Below, piece by piece: positions 35,301 to 48,612 of a DNA stretch of 64,000 nucleotides. The position numbers and the translations under genes are program-made. The notes below the pieces were generated by a model. That model ran no database searches. It saw nothing but the letters and a program-made list of their open reading frames with translations, and was not told where the DNA came from. The stretch comes from Sipunculus nudus (Eukaryota > Annelida > Sipuncula > Golfingiida > Sipunculidae). Position 1 is the stretch's first letter. Every line of letters begins with the position of its first letter. Location: positions 8,869,464-8,933,463 of the forward strand of contig CM049320.1 in NCBI GenBank assembly GCA_026874595.1, written 5' to 3'.

Positions 35301-35716
35301 CTGCAAAGCCTGAAAGTGCCTGTGAAGTGGTGGATTTTCCCTCATGCCTTCACCCCTGTTTGTGTGTGTTTGTCCACAACATAACTTGTGCAGTTATGAA
35401 CATAATCTCATAAAATTGTCTGGGCATTTCGGCAATTAGCCGATGAAGAATTGCTTAGAATTTTAAGTGGACCTGGCACAAGATCTGGATTCAGGAATCT
35501 CATGAAGGAATATTCAGTCCCTTAGGCATGAATGAACCTGGGAATATTGGCTAAATAAGTGAATGCAAACTCAGTTTTGAGAGCATCCCACAGTAGGGAC
35601 AGCCCACATGGTTCAGGCTTGCATTCCTGAGAATGAACATTTCTAGTTCTTGTATGAGAATATCAAGTAACAGGCATGAAACATAATACAGTATTCTCTA
35701 GCTGGATCAGCTAGAA
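32340..35716. other. Putative intron, nothing recognised
   Basis: AT-rich sequence. Short frames lack splice-site support, and no clear repeat ends are seen. Confidence 0.4.
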
Positions 35717-35752
35717 CCCCCCCCCCCCTTCCCCCATCCAGTGGGGGGGGGG
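35717..35752. repeat. C12 ... G10 paired homopolymers
   Basis: C12 at 35717-35728 and G10 at 35743-35752, 14 bases apart, could pair as a hairpin or form G- and C-quadruplex structures. It marks the left edge of the purine-rich array. Confidence 0.9.
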
Positions 35753-35779
35753 TGGTCTTTATCATGGACTGGGGCAGGG

Positions 35780-36420
35780 TAAATGGGGCATTCTAGAATG
35801 ATGAGGGTGAAGTTGGATAGGATGTCTTGAGAAGTGGTGCAGAATACTGTCATTGACATGGAATAGGAGGATGTCAGTAAAAGTCAATTTAAGTTTGTCA
35901 TTGAAATGATATGAGGGCAATGTTTGAAATAAGATAAAATACTGCTGATAGAATATAGGACTGTAAAACAGAACAGACTGGGTGGTGGAAATCTGACAGG
36001 ATGCAGTAAGTGAAATGGGGAAAGGACATAAGAAAATGGGGTAGACCACAAATGGGAGTATAGAGAGATGCAACAAGGGAAATTGGAGAGGACACATTTG
36101 AAAAATAAGGTGCAGAGGGGGAAATGAGGGAAGATGCCATCAGGAAAAAAAGGGTAGGATGCAGTACCTAAGGGAAATGGGTAATGATGTTATTAGAGAA
36201 AATGTACAGGATGTGATAGGGAAATTTGGGACAGGATGCAGTTGCAACAGGGTGCAGAAGCGGAAGTAGGACAGGCTATGGCATAGAGGAAATGGGTTAC
36301 GACAGAGTCAGGATAAAGCAGAGGAAAACAGGACAATGAAGGTAGGATAACAGTGGGTCAGGTTGGAGGGGTAGGATTGCAGCAGGATAAACTAGGATAC
36401 TAGGATGACTCAGGATCATA
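35780..36420 (+). repeat. Purine-rich degenerate minisatellite
   Basis: About 640 bases with strong A+G excess on the plus strand. Imperfect units of roughly 35-45 bases are built from GACAGGATGCAGTA, GGAAATGGG and GGTAGGAT(A/T). The long minus-strand frames (35762-36140) are a by-product of few A/G-complement stops, not genes. Confidence 0.8.
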
Positions 36421-37329
36421 TGCTTAATCAATTGAACAGGTTAGACTTTGTCTTTAAAATAATATGCCATTAATTCATTCCATAATAATTGAATGTACAA
36501 AATTCATTCCATAATGATAAAACATACAAACCATACACCAAGTCCTTTATAGTAGACTGTACTTTCCCACATTCAGTGACATACTTTTCCTGGAGCCCCA
36601 GTCAGTGCAGATAAGACAGTCAGTACAAGTATGAATTGTTTTTAATGCAAAATGAATTAATGTCATTTATTTTAAAAGCAAATGCATGACATGAGTCAGT
36701 TCTCACAAATTTATGTCGGAACATGGGTGGGAGTTGCATTTCATTAGCTTAATACTTTTATGGGGGTCACATTAAAGTGCAGGGCAGCATAAACATGCCA
36801 GCTTAAACAAAAAATGCTCATTATTTAATAAAAGTGGAGACCTATGTACTGTGACTGTTATAGTTGCAAGAACATGCAGTACATATTAATGAACAAGAGC
36901 AGAGATTGTTAAGCCTTATCCTGTGACTGACATCACTAACACCATGGATGCATTAATCACATCATAAGGCGTGTCTAACCTTGACCTAATGAATGACAGG
37001 GATTGTTTAACTGTAATGATAATGTTGACATAATGTGCTGTGTTTGTACCTTCTCACTAGGGTTACTGAGTGTAACAGTGTAGTCAGTACCCCAAGGCAA
37101 ACACATTTATTTGCCAATGCCGTCAAAACAACAGCCCATTCATTATGTATGTGTACAGTTAGCCCGCCAGTACTGTCTCTGTTGTGGGGCATGTCACTGT
37201 GCACCTAGTGACCTCTGCCAGATGAGTGATTAGTTTTGTTCATGCTGTGGAGCAATAACAGGGATGTTGCCTGCTGACACATATTGTTTAGCTTATCATT
37301 TAGTTCAGTATCTAACACCAGAACTGCTT

Positions 37330-37845
37330 TTTTTTTATACACCTGTCTATGACAGGATGTATTATGGTCAGTCTGTCGGATAACTTTAGTTACTGACCAA
37401 GGCTTTAATGGATTTTCATGAAACTCACCATAACTACTAACCAATTGATTACCTCACCCTGTTTCGATTATAGGCAAAATCCAATCATATTTGATGTGGT
37501 CAGAGGTCACAAGGCTACTTTGTGGTGTCTCCGGGAAAACTTATCAGGAACATGATGGATTTCCATGAAACTCAAATGAAATATTAAACAATATAATATC
37601 TCACATAAGTTTGATTACCCCCAAAAATCCATGCATATTCAATGAGGTCAGAGGTCATCAGACTTTGTTGTTGCTGTGATGATTTACTTAAATAAGATGG
37701 ATATTCATGAAACTCATTTTAAATATTAACGAATACTGTTTCGCACCTGAATTTAATTCTTAATTCACCACTTATTTAACAAGGCTAGAGGTCACAAGAC
37801 ATAAGACGGGCGTATTATGAATATTTGCACTGCTCTTGTTAAGAA
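37330..37845 (+). repeat. Dispersed repeat, AGGTCAGAGGTCAC family
   Basis: Starts TATACACCTGTCTATGACAG and carries three units with ATGAGGTCAGAGGTCA-like and TTTCATGAAACTC blocks. Ends ATTTGCACTGCTCTTGTT. Same family as 3775-4295 and 55165-55630, with the 3' signature CTCTTGTT. Confidence 0.8.
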
Positions 37846-37954
37846 TAAGTTCATGTCCAGGAGATAGCACTATTCATTGAATGAACATGCTTTAAAAGAT
37901 TATGATGTCAAGAATAATATCCTGTTATGTAGGGTTGTAATGATACATTTTCTC

Positions 37955-38455
37955 ATGATATAATATATATCACAATACAATACATGAACATGATACAATA
38001 CACAGAACAAAACACAGTACAATACACGATACAATACATGATACCATACATGATACAATACAACCAATACATGATACAATACATTATAAATACACAATAC
38101 AATATATTATACAATACATTACACATACAAAAATACATTATGTGACACAACACACTATAAAATACATGATACAATACAACAAATTCACGATACAATGCAT
38201 GATGCATTACATGATACATTACAACCAATACATGATATAATACATGATATAATACATGATAAAATACATGATACATTAAACCAGTACTCAATACAATACA
38301 TGATACAATACTTTTTCACAATACACAGTTCAATACACAGTGCAATACACATTACAATACATGATAAATACACAATACATTACATGATACAATACATGAC
38401 ACAATACACAACACAGTTCGAGACACAATACGTGATTCAATACACGATACTCCAA
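37955..38455. repeat. ATACAATACATG microsatellite, about 500 bases
   Basis: Composed of 5-, 7- and 9-base mixtures of ATACA, ATACATGAT and ATACACA. Open frames rich in Cys/Tyr/Ile/Met on the minus strand come from the repeat and are not genes. Confidence 0.95.
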
Positions 38456-38503
38456 ATTTATATTCCAAACAGAATTTCCCACTATGTATAAAAATGTTAA
38501 TAA

Positions 38504-38843
38504 GTTTCATCTCATAAAATATAATTAAATACCATAAATATAAATGATTTCAAAACTATTTACCATTAAAATGAAGTTAAACTTTAAAGTTTCATCCCAT
38601 AAAATTTAATCCCAAACCATAAATATAAATGATTTCAAAACAATAGACCTGTTAAATGCAGTTTAACTTTTAAGTTTCATCACATAAAATTTAATTCCAA
38701 ACCATAAATATAAATGATTTCAAAACAATTGACCTGTTAGATGCAGTAAAACATTTAAGTTTCATCACATAAAATTTAATTCTAAACCATAAATATAAAT
38801 GATTTCAAAACTATTGACCAGTTAGATGCAGCCAAACTTAGTT
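38504..38843. repeat. Four tandem copies of an 85-base repeat
   Basis: GTTTCATC(T/C/A)CATAAAAT recurs at 38504, 38589, 38674 and 38759, exactly 85 bases each time. Each unit has CCATAAATATAAATGATTTC in its centre. The exact register with base substitutions but no indels suggests a fairly recent expansion or a length constraint. Confidence 0.92.
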
Positions 38844-39004
38844 TCTTACCAATGAATTTTCATCTGAGATGCCTTACAAATACAGACATTTCTAGCAGTC
38901 AGCTATAATTATGATAATACACATTGTTTATTCTACTCCACCAGTATGTTTTAAAATTATTATCAGAGTGGGATGATGCTAGTACCCACATTGCAGCCCA
39001 TATG

Positions 39005-41437
39005 TTTTTAGCTCAGCTGACTTTCAGTCATGCTGGGCTATAGCGATGGGTCTTTGTCCGTCGTCCATTCGTCTGTCCGTCCGGCCGTCCGGCCGGCCGT
39101 CCGTTAGCAGGGCACAAATCGTAACCGTAGGGGCTAGGGCCATGAACCCTATGCAGTCTTAGAGGATATAAAAAGATCTCCTTGCAAACCTAAAATTAGG
39201 TCACTGCGACCTATATTCTCGAAGTTATGGGGTGTGTTTGCACCCCCCACAAATAACTCTTTGAGACAAAATTTTCATCCCAAACCTTCCATCTTTCACA
39301 TACAGCTCTCCTACCAACAGGGGAAGAACCATAATTTTTTTTAGGTCAAAAGGTCAAAGGTCAAGGTCACAGGAGCCTCTTCTTTGAAAAGCCTGTGGAT
39401 GCATTTTAAGCCAACCCTTTCATCCCAATTCTTTGATCTTTCACATATAGCTCACCTACTAAGTTGGAGAAGAATCCTATAGATTTTGAGGTCACAAGGT
39501 CAAAGGTCAGGGTCACAGGATCCACTTCTTTGAAAAAGTTGTGGACACATTTCAAGCTAGACTTTTCATTCCAAACCTTCCAGCACTGATATCGCTTCTC
39601 TGCCAACAGGGGAAAAGACCTGTTGATTTTGAGGTCAAAGGTCAAGTTCACAGCACCCACTTCTTGCGTGGAGTCATTTCAGGCAAACTTTTCAATCTGT
39701 ACCTTCCATCTGTCATATATGGCTTACCTACCAATAAGGGAAGAAGCCTATTGATGTTGAGGTCAAAAAGTCAAAGGTCAAGGTCACAATATTTAATTGT
39801 TCTAAATGCTTGTGAGCATATTTCAAGTGTAACTGTTCAACCCAAACATTCAGTCTTTCACATATGCCAGATCTATGCATCACTCAGTTTGACTCAAACT
39901 TCATATTTATGGGTCTTTTTGCTTGAATAAATAACTTATTGATTTTGGGGTCAGCTGGTCAGCAGGTTAAATGTTGCAGGTCAGAGTTATTCACCCATTG
40001 GTTGCCAAGTAATTACACCAGATTTAAGTGGTTAGTAGTTACCCATCATTTAGAAAGAATCCAGTTGATATATGGGCAAAAGGCCAAGGTCATAGGTCAG
40101 GGATGTTCACAATTACTAGACTATCTCTATTTTTCTTGTATATATAACCATCCCACTCCAGCTGGTACATCTCCCTGTGTGGTTGTAATTGTGAGTGACA
40201 CTGGTGACATATGACTCCCTTTTGTATCAGCCTATTAAGTGATAAGGCTCAGTGATAAGTACCTCGTTACTTCATAACAAAAACACTGTTGTCAGAATGC
40301 TTCAGCCAGGCATTAAGACTATGAGAGTATAGTATTAGTGTTTAGCTACTGATTTATAAGATGATGGGAACATTTTGCAGTTTATTTTATGGAATCCTAG
40401 CAATTAACTTAGTTTCCTAGATATCTGAATATTTTGATATATATCACCACAATAAAAGCAAGTGTTTGTTCTCATAATATGTGGATATGTACCTTGATTT
40501 AGGATGGCTTTTTGTTTTATTTCAAGACTCTTAGTCATGCTTTCTGCATTTCTTTTCTTTCAGGTTTGGCAGTTTACCTACCCTGCTGACCCCATTGAAA
40601 AGCAGAGTGATAATAAAAAATATTGGACTTACACTTTTTACAATTGCATATCTATAAATCTGATATGAGGGCCTGGACATGCCTTTTGAATTATGTTGGG
40701 CACTCATTACTGGATAATTTGCCCCAAGTTTGGTCTCTTATTGGAGAATGTGGGATATCAAATGTCATACTTGTCAGAAATCCATTATGTCTGCCAGTTA
40801 GCCACCTTAGAAATTCTTTCTTCAGTGCAGTTTCAGTAATTTTTCTTTAATGTTTGGTCCGATTTAGAGAATGTTTGTTGTCTGATTTCAGACTTATCAG
40901 AAGTCCAATATGGCCACCAGGCAACCATCTTTTAATTCCTTTTGATCATATTATCTCAAGAACAGTTAAAGTGAATGCAGTTGGATGTATATTTATGTAA
41001 TCTTGTAAAGGATTGGGTCAAATATTTCTGAATAAATATTACCATCATTTATAAAAGTGCAGTACAGTTGGCTTGTATTGAATAAAAATTCATAAAGAAG
41101 CACCTGTTTCTCAATAATTCTTGCATGCATTTCCTTGATTTTTGCTATATATTTTGATCTTATATTTGCCCTTTGTGGTGTTCCTTTTGAGACTGACAGG
41201 TTTCAAGCAAGCTGTTGGAATAGTTCCTGATAGCTTAACAATCATGCATTTTCCTCAGACCATCAATTCACTGTGTTTTAACCAGACATAGGTGATATAT
41301 ATTTCTGTTGTCATAGAAAATTTTCAACAAATTGGCAAATTGGTTCTTCAAAATTTGACTGGAAGTTGTGAATCTCAGTCCATGATGTCACAGGTCATGC
41401 TTGGCAGCTGAGCGTCATGACCCATGGGTCACTTGTT
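39005..41437 (+). mobile_element. TTTTAGCTCAGCTG-family element, copy 1
   Basis: Left end TTTTTAGCTCAGCTGACTTT, then GTCCGTCCGGCC tracts. Right end CAGCTGAGCG...GACCCATGGGTC plus ACTTGTT at 41404-41437. The interior differs from the other copies: 39290-39800 holds four or five units with AAGGTCAAAGGTCAAGGTCA-type text, and 40560-41100 holds two units with TCCAATATGGCCACCAG-like text. It may be a chimera of families. Confidence 0.6.
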
Positions 41438-42347
41438 GAGTTTTATACTTATCTGCTCTCCTTGTAAACATAATATACAATCATGAATTAATGATAAGGA
41501 TACACATCAAGTTATCAGATTACAAGTGTTGATTATACCATAAATTGGAAGAACAATTATCATTCTCGGATATGATGCATTTTCTCAGTAATTATGCATG
41601 TTTACATATTTCATTTTAGTATGTAAGAGAAGAATACTGTTGTAAAGAAAAAAGTTATATTTAACATACAATTTATCATGAATTATCAGAAAATTTGCTA
41701 GATTAAATAAATTACTTTATAATTAATAATTACTCTTCATGTGGTCCTGTTTAGTCATCTGTCATTATGTTAAGCGACTTCATGTGACCTGTGTGTATAA
41801 TAATCAGACATATTGAATTTGATCATTGCTTCATTGCTGCTATCAACTCTTTGATGTATATGTTATATATGTTTATGGTCTTTGTACAGTGTCATAATAA
41901 TTGTTGGATAACCATTATATAGAAATTCAGTTATATGGTGGATATTATACTGGTTCCCATCAGAGAAAATTAATTAGATATAAATGTATGTGTTATAATT
42001 TCTATCATATCATTTTGTAAAAGTCATATTTAAGAATTGTGTAGTAAGAAAAAACACATACTGCTGAATATTTCATCACAGGAAAGATATCACATATATG
42101 TTATTGTAAAATGGTCACAGTTGCTGCCATTACAGGCAAGATGTATATTATAGAAATAACTAGATCTGTAGTAACCTGGATCTTAATTAAACTTAGCTGT
42201 GTGCTGCAGTGTCATGGTTCAGCAACTCCATCATTGGATCACAGGTCAGCTGCTTAAAAAACTGAAAGGTTGCTCCTGATAATCTGTTACATGCTCATTG
42301 CTGCAGCAGTGAAGATTTCCTAGATTTGTTCAAGATGAGGAGGTGTA

Positions 42348-42786
42348 CAGGGCTCAACATTAATGGTTAACTACTTACCTGGGGCCAATAAACATTCCAG
42401 AAAATGGTAGGGCAACCAAAAATGGACTATTGCTTGCCCAGTTGGGCAAATGGGTCCAACATAAACCTTTACCAAAAGGCCTGAATCTTAGCTAATCTTT
42501 AGTTAGCCATTCTCTTTCTGGGAGAAATTACATTGTATTGATAAATTGTACTTCTTTTTCTTAAATTACCTTTACATTTACCAGAATAAACACTAAACAG
42601 AAATATTATTAAAAATAAAACATTTTAAGATGTTTGTTGTCTAACATGCAAAAAAAAATGCAAAACAATCTTGTGGAACAGACTTAATTAGTGTTCATGG
42701 CTGTGAAAATTCAGTTAGGATGAGGAAATGCTAGATGTAACTTGCCTGACTGGGCAAGTACTTTCAAAAGTAAATGTCAAGCCCTG
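42348..42786. mobile_element. hAT-like MITE
   Basis: Termini CAGGGCTCAACATT and, inverted, AATGTCAAGCCCTG form a 14-base TIR with one or two mismatches, starting CAGGG as hAT elements do. The interior holds TTGCCCAGTTGGGCAA and CTTGCCTGACTGGGCAAG hairpins. No 8-base target duplication is apparent (GAGGTGTA left, CTTCATTT right). Confidence 0.65.
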
Positions 42787-42902
42787 CTTCATTTTTTTTG
42801 CAATTTATGCAAATGCAAACGCAGGTTCGATAAGGTTATATTTGTATCACTTAGTTTTAATTTTGGCAGTGAATGCGGGTCAGTTCATCTCTAAATGTCT
42901 TA

Positions 42903-44534
42903 TTTTTAGCTCAGCTGACTATAAGTCATCTGAGCGATAGTCGTGGTCCATTGTCCGTCATCCGTCCGTCTGTCTGTCCGTCTGTCCGTCCGTCAGGATG
43001 TCCGTCCATAAGACTGGCACATTTCGACACCATTGGACCTACGAATCTGAAATTCGGCATACAGTTAGATGTCCCCAAAATCTCCTACCATGCCAAAAAT
43101 TGGGTCAGTAGGACTTCGTTCCTTTGAGATATTAAGGAAAAACCTCAATTTTTTATTAGAAATCTATTTTCACACTTCAGGACTGCCTAATATCAAAACC
43201 ACTCATCTGGTTTTCTTCATATTTACCATAAACATTCCTCTATATAGTTCCTATGTACATGCCAGAAATTAAGTCAGTATTATTTAATTTAAAAAAGTTA
43301 TGGGCCCAAACATAATGGACTTTGTAAAAAATCAGGAAAGATATTTGGTCACTTAAGACCAAAAGTGTTAAAGGTAGGGACTTTTTTTCAGTAATACAAC
43401 TTTAATTATTCAAAATTTAATTGTATACCAAAAATAAGATCAAAATCTGTTAAATTTTTTTTAGATGTTGGCAAAAATAAAATTGGTACCTTAAATTTTG
43501 CCCAACTTTGGCCACGGCAATTTTTTCCCTGTAAGGACTGTGGATTTAATTTTCACAGCATGTACACATAAGGATTTAATCTGTTAAAATCGGAAATTTG
43601 ATAATAAAAGCTGCAAAATTAGGCTAGTAATTGAATTTATTTTGGAGGCTCTTGTTGTATTCCCTTACATTGTCAAGCAGTCCACTTTGGTGACTGTAGG
43701 TCATTCAGTGCAGCTCTCTCCACTGAGTTGAGCTTGATCAGGCTGTCTGCAGTTAATACCATACTACAGGGAGCCTTTTTCTCTGGCAACCCCTGCTGCC
43801 CCCCCCCCCCCCCAACCCCACCCCCATTCTGTTGACAGACCTGTACTATGAACTAGATGAATCTTAAAATTAACATTTTTTTCAGCAACGAGCAGTATCA
43901 ACGGAGACCCCTCCCCCACCCACCCCTTCAATACACAGGACTAATAAACAAGATGAAACTTATAATTTTAATGTTAAATAAATTCTTTTTGATGAGACTT
44001 GGACAATTTTGATTGTTTTAAAGAAAAAAATCAGGAATTTAATCCTTATATTCAAATGTGATAAAATATTAGGATCTAATGTAAGTGCTAACTGACAAGA
44101 TTTAAGAAGATATAAATACTTTGTAGCCTTTCATTTATATCTCTTTAAGTTGGCAGGGCCTAGGTGTGAATAACACTGTAAACTTAGTATTAAAATTAGG
44201 AATATTGGTCAAACTTATTGGGATTAATTTTTAACTCATATGGCCATATATTTAACAGCTTTTGAAAACTTAATTACCATCACACATTATTTGTTTATGA
44301 AATGTTACTTTTATATAACACTTACCGCAGGCCTATTTGTTCCCTTGGTGCATCACTAAATGGTTTAGCTCATGTCCATTATTCTATAATTTACAGAGTT
44401 TCATTTTAGCAGGGCCATTTTCTCATAGCTTTTCTAATGATAATATACATGAAAACCAAAAGAAATAAAAATATTTTGCAGTTACTAATATTTTCCAAAA
44501 TTCAGCTGAGCGATGTGACCCATGGGTCCCTTGT
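42903..44534 (+). mobile_element. TTTTAGCTCAGCTG-family element, copy 2
   Basis: Left end TTTTTAGCTCAGCTGACTAT with the partner ATCTGAGC, then (GTCC)n. One core unit runs from 43020 to 43500, marked GATGTCCCCAAAATCTCCTA ... GGTACCTTAAATTTTGCCC. A C15 run lies at 43799-43813. Right end CAGCTGAGCGATGTGACC with CATGGGTCCCTTGTT. Confidence 0.8.
43799..43813. repeat. Poly(C) tract inside copy 2
   Basis: C15 followed by AACCCCACCCCCATTCTGTTG. Copy 3 has the same feature at 48594. Confidence 0.95.
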
Positions 44535-45281
44535 TTCCACTATTAGCTCTAGGTTTGCTTCTAAAATTCATTGAAATTGATTAATACAAGGAAATTAAAA
44601 ACTCTGCATATAATTATGGATCAGTCAGTAATGTAAATGTAATTATGTAAATGACATAGTCAACTGTCATTGACAAGTTGTGTAGTCTGGTTCCTGTTCA
44701 CTGTCAGAGTGTCTAGGTGAGGGAACCAGTCCATTTGTTTAGACAAGTACAACAGTTAGTGTATCAGTGGGCTGATCTGTTTACAGTGTCTTGTAGCTGG
44801 ACCCAGCAGTAAACTTGGATACAATCTGGCTACAGATCTGATGCTTGTCAGACTGGTGTATATTGACAGCCAGACAAGTTGTAGATCACTGTGTTTGCTC
44901 TGGTCACATGACCATAAAGTGGAGTGTAACACCCTGGTTAATGCTGCCCTTGCTTTTTGCTGTCACATTGATATGTGTATTTGATAGGACTGTTGTTGTT
45001 CAGATATGTGTTAGACAGGAGGATAGGGGTCCATACCTTGATAAATTACCAACCGCATGCAACTTCACCATTACTAGCAAACAAATATATATACACAGTG
45101 TATGTAGATGTGTATTTGAATCGGATCAGAACCTGGCATGTTTGGTAAACTGGTGCACTTTCTTGTGTGTAGGTTTATTAGCTTTAAAAAAGATTGCTTG
45201 ACTACAGTTCTGTATTTTCATAAAATTTGTTTTGTGACTACTCCAGAGAACTGAAAGAATTAAATAATCTTTGTAGGTGTC
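44535..45281. other. Spacer, no supported gene
   Basis: Has a 118-codon plus-strand frame (44845-45201) with a hydrophobic stretch, but no splice context, no homologous text and no codon pattern that stands out. Treated as chance. Confidence 0.4.
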
Positions 45282-45676
45282 ATACCCCCTTTCACACACA
45301 AAACGTTTTCATACCGATTTTGGCAAAGTGGCTAGACCAGATCGGTTTGAATCTGTGTTGTGCGTTCAAACAGCCATCTAGCACCAATACATGAGGTGTA
45401 CATTTCACATGTGGAACAATGTAACAACATGCTGATACTAGAATTCACGCTTGCGCTGTGACTGAGTTGCTGCTGGAAAACTGGGTCCAAACCGTTCTAG
45501 AGAGTTCACAAAACACTTTAACCAAGAGGATAAAATTATTCACATTCAGAACAGTTTGAAACCACCTCCTGAGCAAACCAAACTGTTTGAAAATGCTTTG
45601 GATTGTCATGTGAATGCTCTAATGTGTATTCAAAATGGTTTGAAACTGGTTTGCATTTGCCATGTGAAATGGGTAT
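45282..45676. mobile_element. MITE with ATACCC-TTTCACA termini
   Basis: The left end ATACCCCCTTTCACACAC is the inverted match of the right end CATGTGAAATGGGTAT. A 395-base body contains several TTTGAAAC / GTTTCAAAC-like words and GTTTGAAAC inverted pairs. No ORF. Superfamily unassigned. Confidence 0.65.
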
Positions 45677-48593
45677 TAATCTGGATGAAGAATTAAAATT
45701 TTATCGGAAGCTCCGCAAAGAACAGTGGTTAAATCCTGATGATGAAACCAAAACTTTTCTGTGTTTTTCGACAATGTCTCATTTTATAATTCAGATGAAC
45801 AAGGCTTTCAGGAATCTGAGGATAAGTGTCTCAGATGCTTGACAAGCCTTCTGGACGCTCAGTTCTGAGGGTCCATGCATCTGATCCCTATATTTCATAT
45901 AATTGAAAAATAATATAATGGGACAATATAAAATATTTTAATGATATGATAATGACCTTAATTACTTTATTTTACATTACCTTTCAAAATTTGATACAGA
46001 TCCCTCCCCTCGAGACTCCCAAAAACTTTTGCCGGCATGGCCGGGACATTTTCTTCTTATTAAAAGCCCTGGATAAACCAAACATTATATCTGTTCATCT
46101 CATGATAGCTCCTTTTATAGCAAAAATGATTCTATGATAAATCAAAATATGGATTTATCTCATTGCACATTTGTAGATTTTTGCCTGCTGCCAGTGAGTT
46201 ATGCTTTCCATGGCTTTCGTGCTCAAATGCTATGCCATATCAAGCAGCATAGCAGCATAGATAAGTTGATGTTAACAAGGTGATGTTTTAACATGTGAAC
46301 ATTCCTTGGTCATTAGTAGTACCATGAATTCCTTGATGGTATTTTTTCACTTACTGTGTTACTGGATATTATTTTACTTACATAACTGGCAGGTTTAATT
46401 GTCATAACAAGCCATAGGGAAAAGTCAGTGGTCAACATGCAGATGTGATTGTGCAATGTGCATTGATTGGTTTGTTCACATTTTCTTTGGTGGTTTTTAG
46501 CTCAGCTGACTATAAGTCATCTGAGCTATAGTCGTGGTCCATTGTCCGTCGTCCGTCCGTCTGTCCGTCCGTCCGTCCGTCCGTCCGTCCGTCGATGTGG
46601 CACGTTTTGAAACCGTAAGACCTAGGAATCCAAAATTCAGCATAATGTTAGATGTCCCCAAGATCTCCTACCAAGCCGAAAACTGGGTCTTTGCAACTTC
46701 GTTCCTTTGAGAAATTGAGGAAAAACCTCAATTTTTTATTAAAATCCTATTTTCACACTTCAGGACTGCCTAATATCAAAACCACTCATCTGTTTTTCCT
46801 CATATTTACCATAAATATTCCTCTATATAGTTCCTATGTACATGCCAGAAATTAGGTCTGTATTATATAATTTAAAAAAGTTATGGACCCAAACATAATG
46901 CATTTTGGAAAAAATCAGGAAAGACATTTGATCACTTAACACAAAACATGTTAAAGCTATGGACTTTTTTTCCAGTAATATAACTTTATTTTATCAAAAT
47001 TAAATTGTATACCCAAAATTAGATCAAAATCTTTTAAATTTTTTAAAATATTAACAAAAATAAAAAATTGGTACCTTAAATTTTGCCCAACTTTGACCAT
47101 GGCACGTTTTTTTCCTGTAAGTTCTGTGAATCTTATTTTCACAGCATGTACAAATAAGGATTTAATCTGTTAAAATCTGAAATTTGAAAATAAAAGCTGC
47201 AAAATTAGGCTAGTTATTGAATTTTTTTGGAGGCTCTTGTTGTATTCCCTTACATTGTCAAGCAGTCCACTGTGGTCACTGTTGGTCATTCAGTGCAGCT
47301 CTCTATGCTCCCAAGGTTGTTAGCATAATTTTAGATGTCCCCAAGATCTCCTACCAAGCTGAAAACGGGGTCTTTGCGACTTTGTTCCTTTGAGAAATTA
47401 AGGAAAAACCTCAATTTTTTATTAAAAACTTATTTTCACATTTCAGGACAGCCTAACTACGAAACCACTCACCTGTTTTTCCTCATATTTACCATAAATA
47501 TTCCTCTATATAGTTCCTATGTACATGTCAGAAATTAGGTCTGTATTATATGACTTAAAAAAAGTTATGGGCTCAAACATAATGCATTTTGTAAAAAATC
47601 AGGAAAGATATTTGATCAATTAAAACAAAACATTTTAAAGCTATGGACTTTTTTCCAGTAATATATCTTTAATTAATCAAAATTTAATTATATACCCAAA
47701 ATTAGATCAAAATCTGTTAAATTTTTTAAAATATTAGCAAAAATAAAAAATAGGTACCTTAAATTTTGCCTAAATTGACCATGTTACGTTTTTTTCTTAT
47801 AAGTACATTTGATTTAATTTTCACAGCCAGTTTACATGTGGATTTAATCTGATGAATTTTGAATTTGAAAGTATAAGCTTAAAAATTAGTCTAGCTATTG
47901 AAGTTTTTTAGAAGCCTTAATGTATTTGTATTTTCTAGCATCATGACCCTACTTTTGTTTACCTGGTAAACCAAAAATTGGCATAATGTTAGATGTAATT
48001 GTAAATATTCATATTCTTCCATACATTTCCTATGTACATACCAAAATTTTGGTCAGTATTGCATAATTTGTTGAAGTTACAGGCCCAAACATAATGCACC
48101 TTGTAAAAAATCAGGATATATATTTACTCACTTAAAATAAGAATGGCTGAGACTTTTTTTCAGGAATATAACATCATTTAATCAAGATTCAATTGTATAC
48201 TGAAAATTAGATCTGAAAAATGCATTTTTTTAAGTTATTAGCATAAATATAAAATCAGTACCTTAAATTTTGCCCAACTTTGGCCATGGCACGATTTTTT
48301 CCTGTAAGTACTGTGGATGTTATTTTCACAGCATGTACACATAAGGATTTAACCTGTTTAAATCTGAAATTTGAAAATAAAAGCTGCAAAATTAGGCTAG
48401 TTATTTAATTTGTTTGGAGGCTCTTGTTGTATTCCCTTACATTGTCAAGCAGTCCACTGAGGTCACTGTAGGTCATTCAGTGCAACTCTCAATGCTCCCC
48501 AGGCTATTATGTAATCCCATCACTCAGGTAAGCCCTCTCTCTTGTTGAGCTTGATCAGGCTGCCAGCATAAATACCACAGGGAGCCTTTCTCT

Positions 48594-48612
48594 CCCCCCC
48601 CCCCCCCCCCCC
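48594..48612. repeat. Poly(C) tract (C19)
   Basis: The longest homopolymer in the window, at the same place in the element as the C15 of copy 2. Confidence 0.95.

Noticed and set aside
35762-36140. Two long minus-strand frames (111 and 80 codons)
   Set aside because: They lie in the purine-rich minisatellite, whose pyrimidine strand has few stop codons. No motif or splice support.
37900-38373. Overlapping minus-strand frames rich in Cys, Tyr, Ile and Met
   Set aside because: They are translations of the ATACAATACATG microsatellite. Composition and periodicity explain them fully.
44845-45201. 118-codon plus-strand frame with a hydrophobic segment
   Set aside because: No Kozak context, no splice sites, no recognisable domain. 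It is near the length expected by chance over 64 kb.
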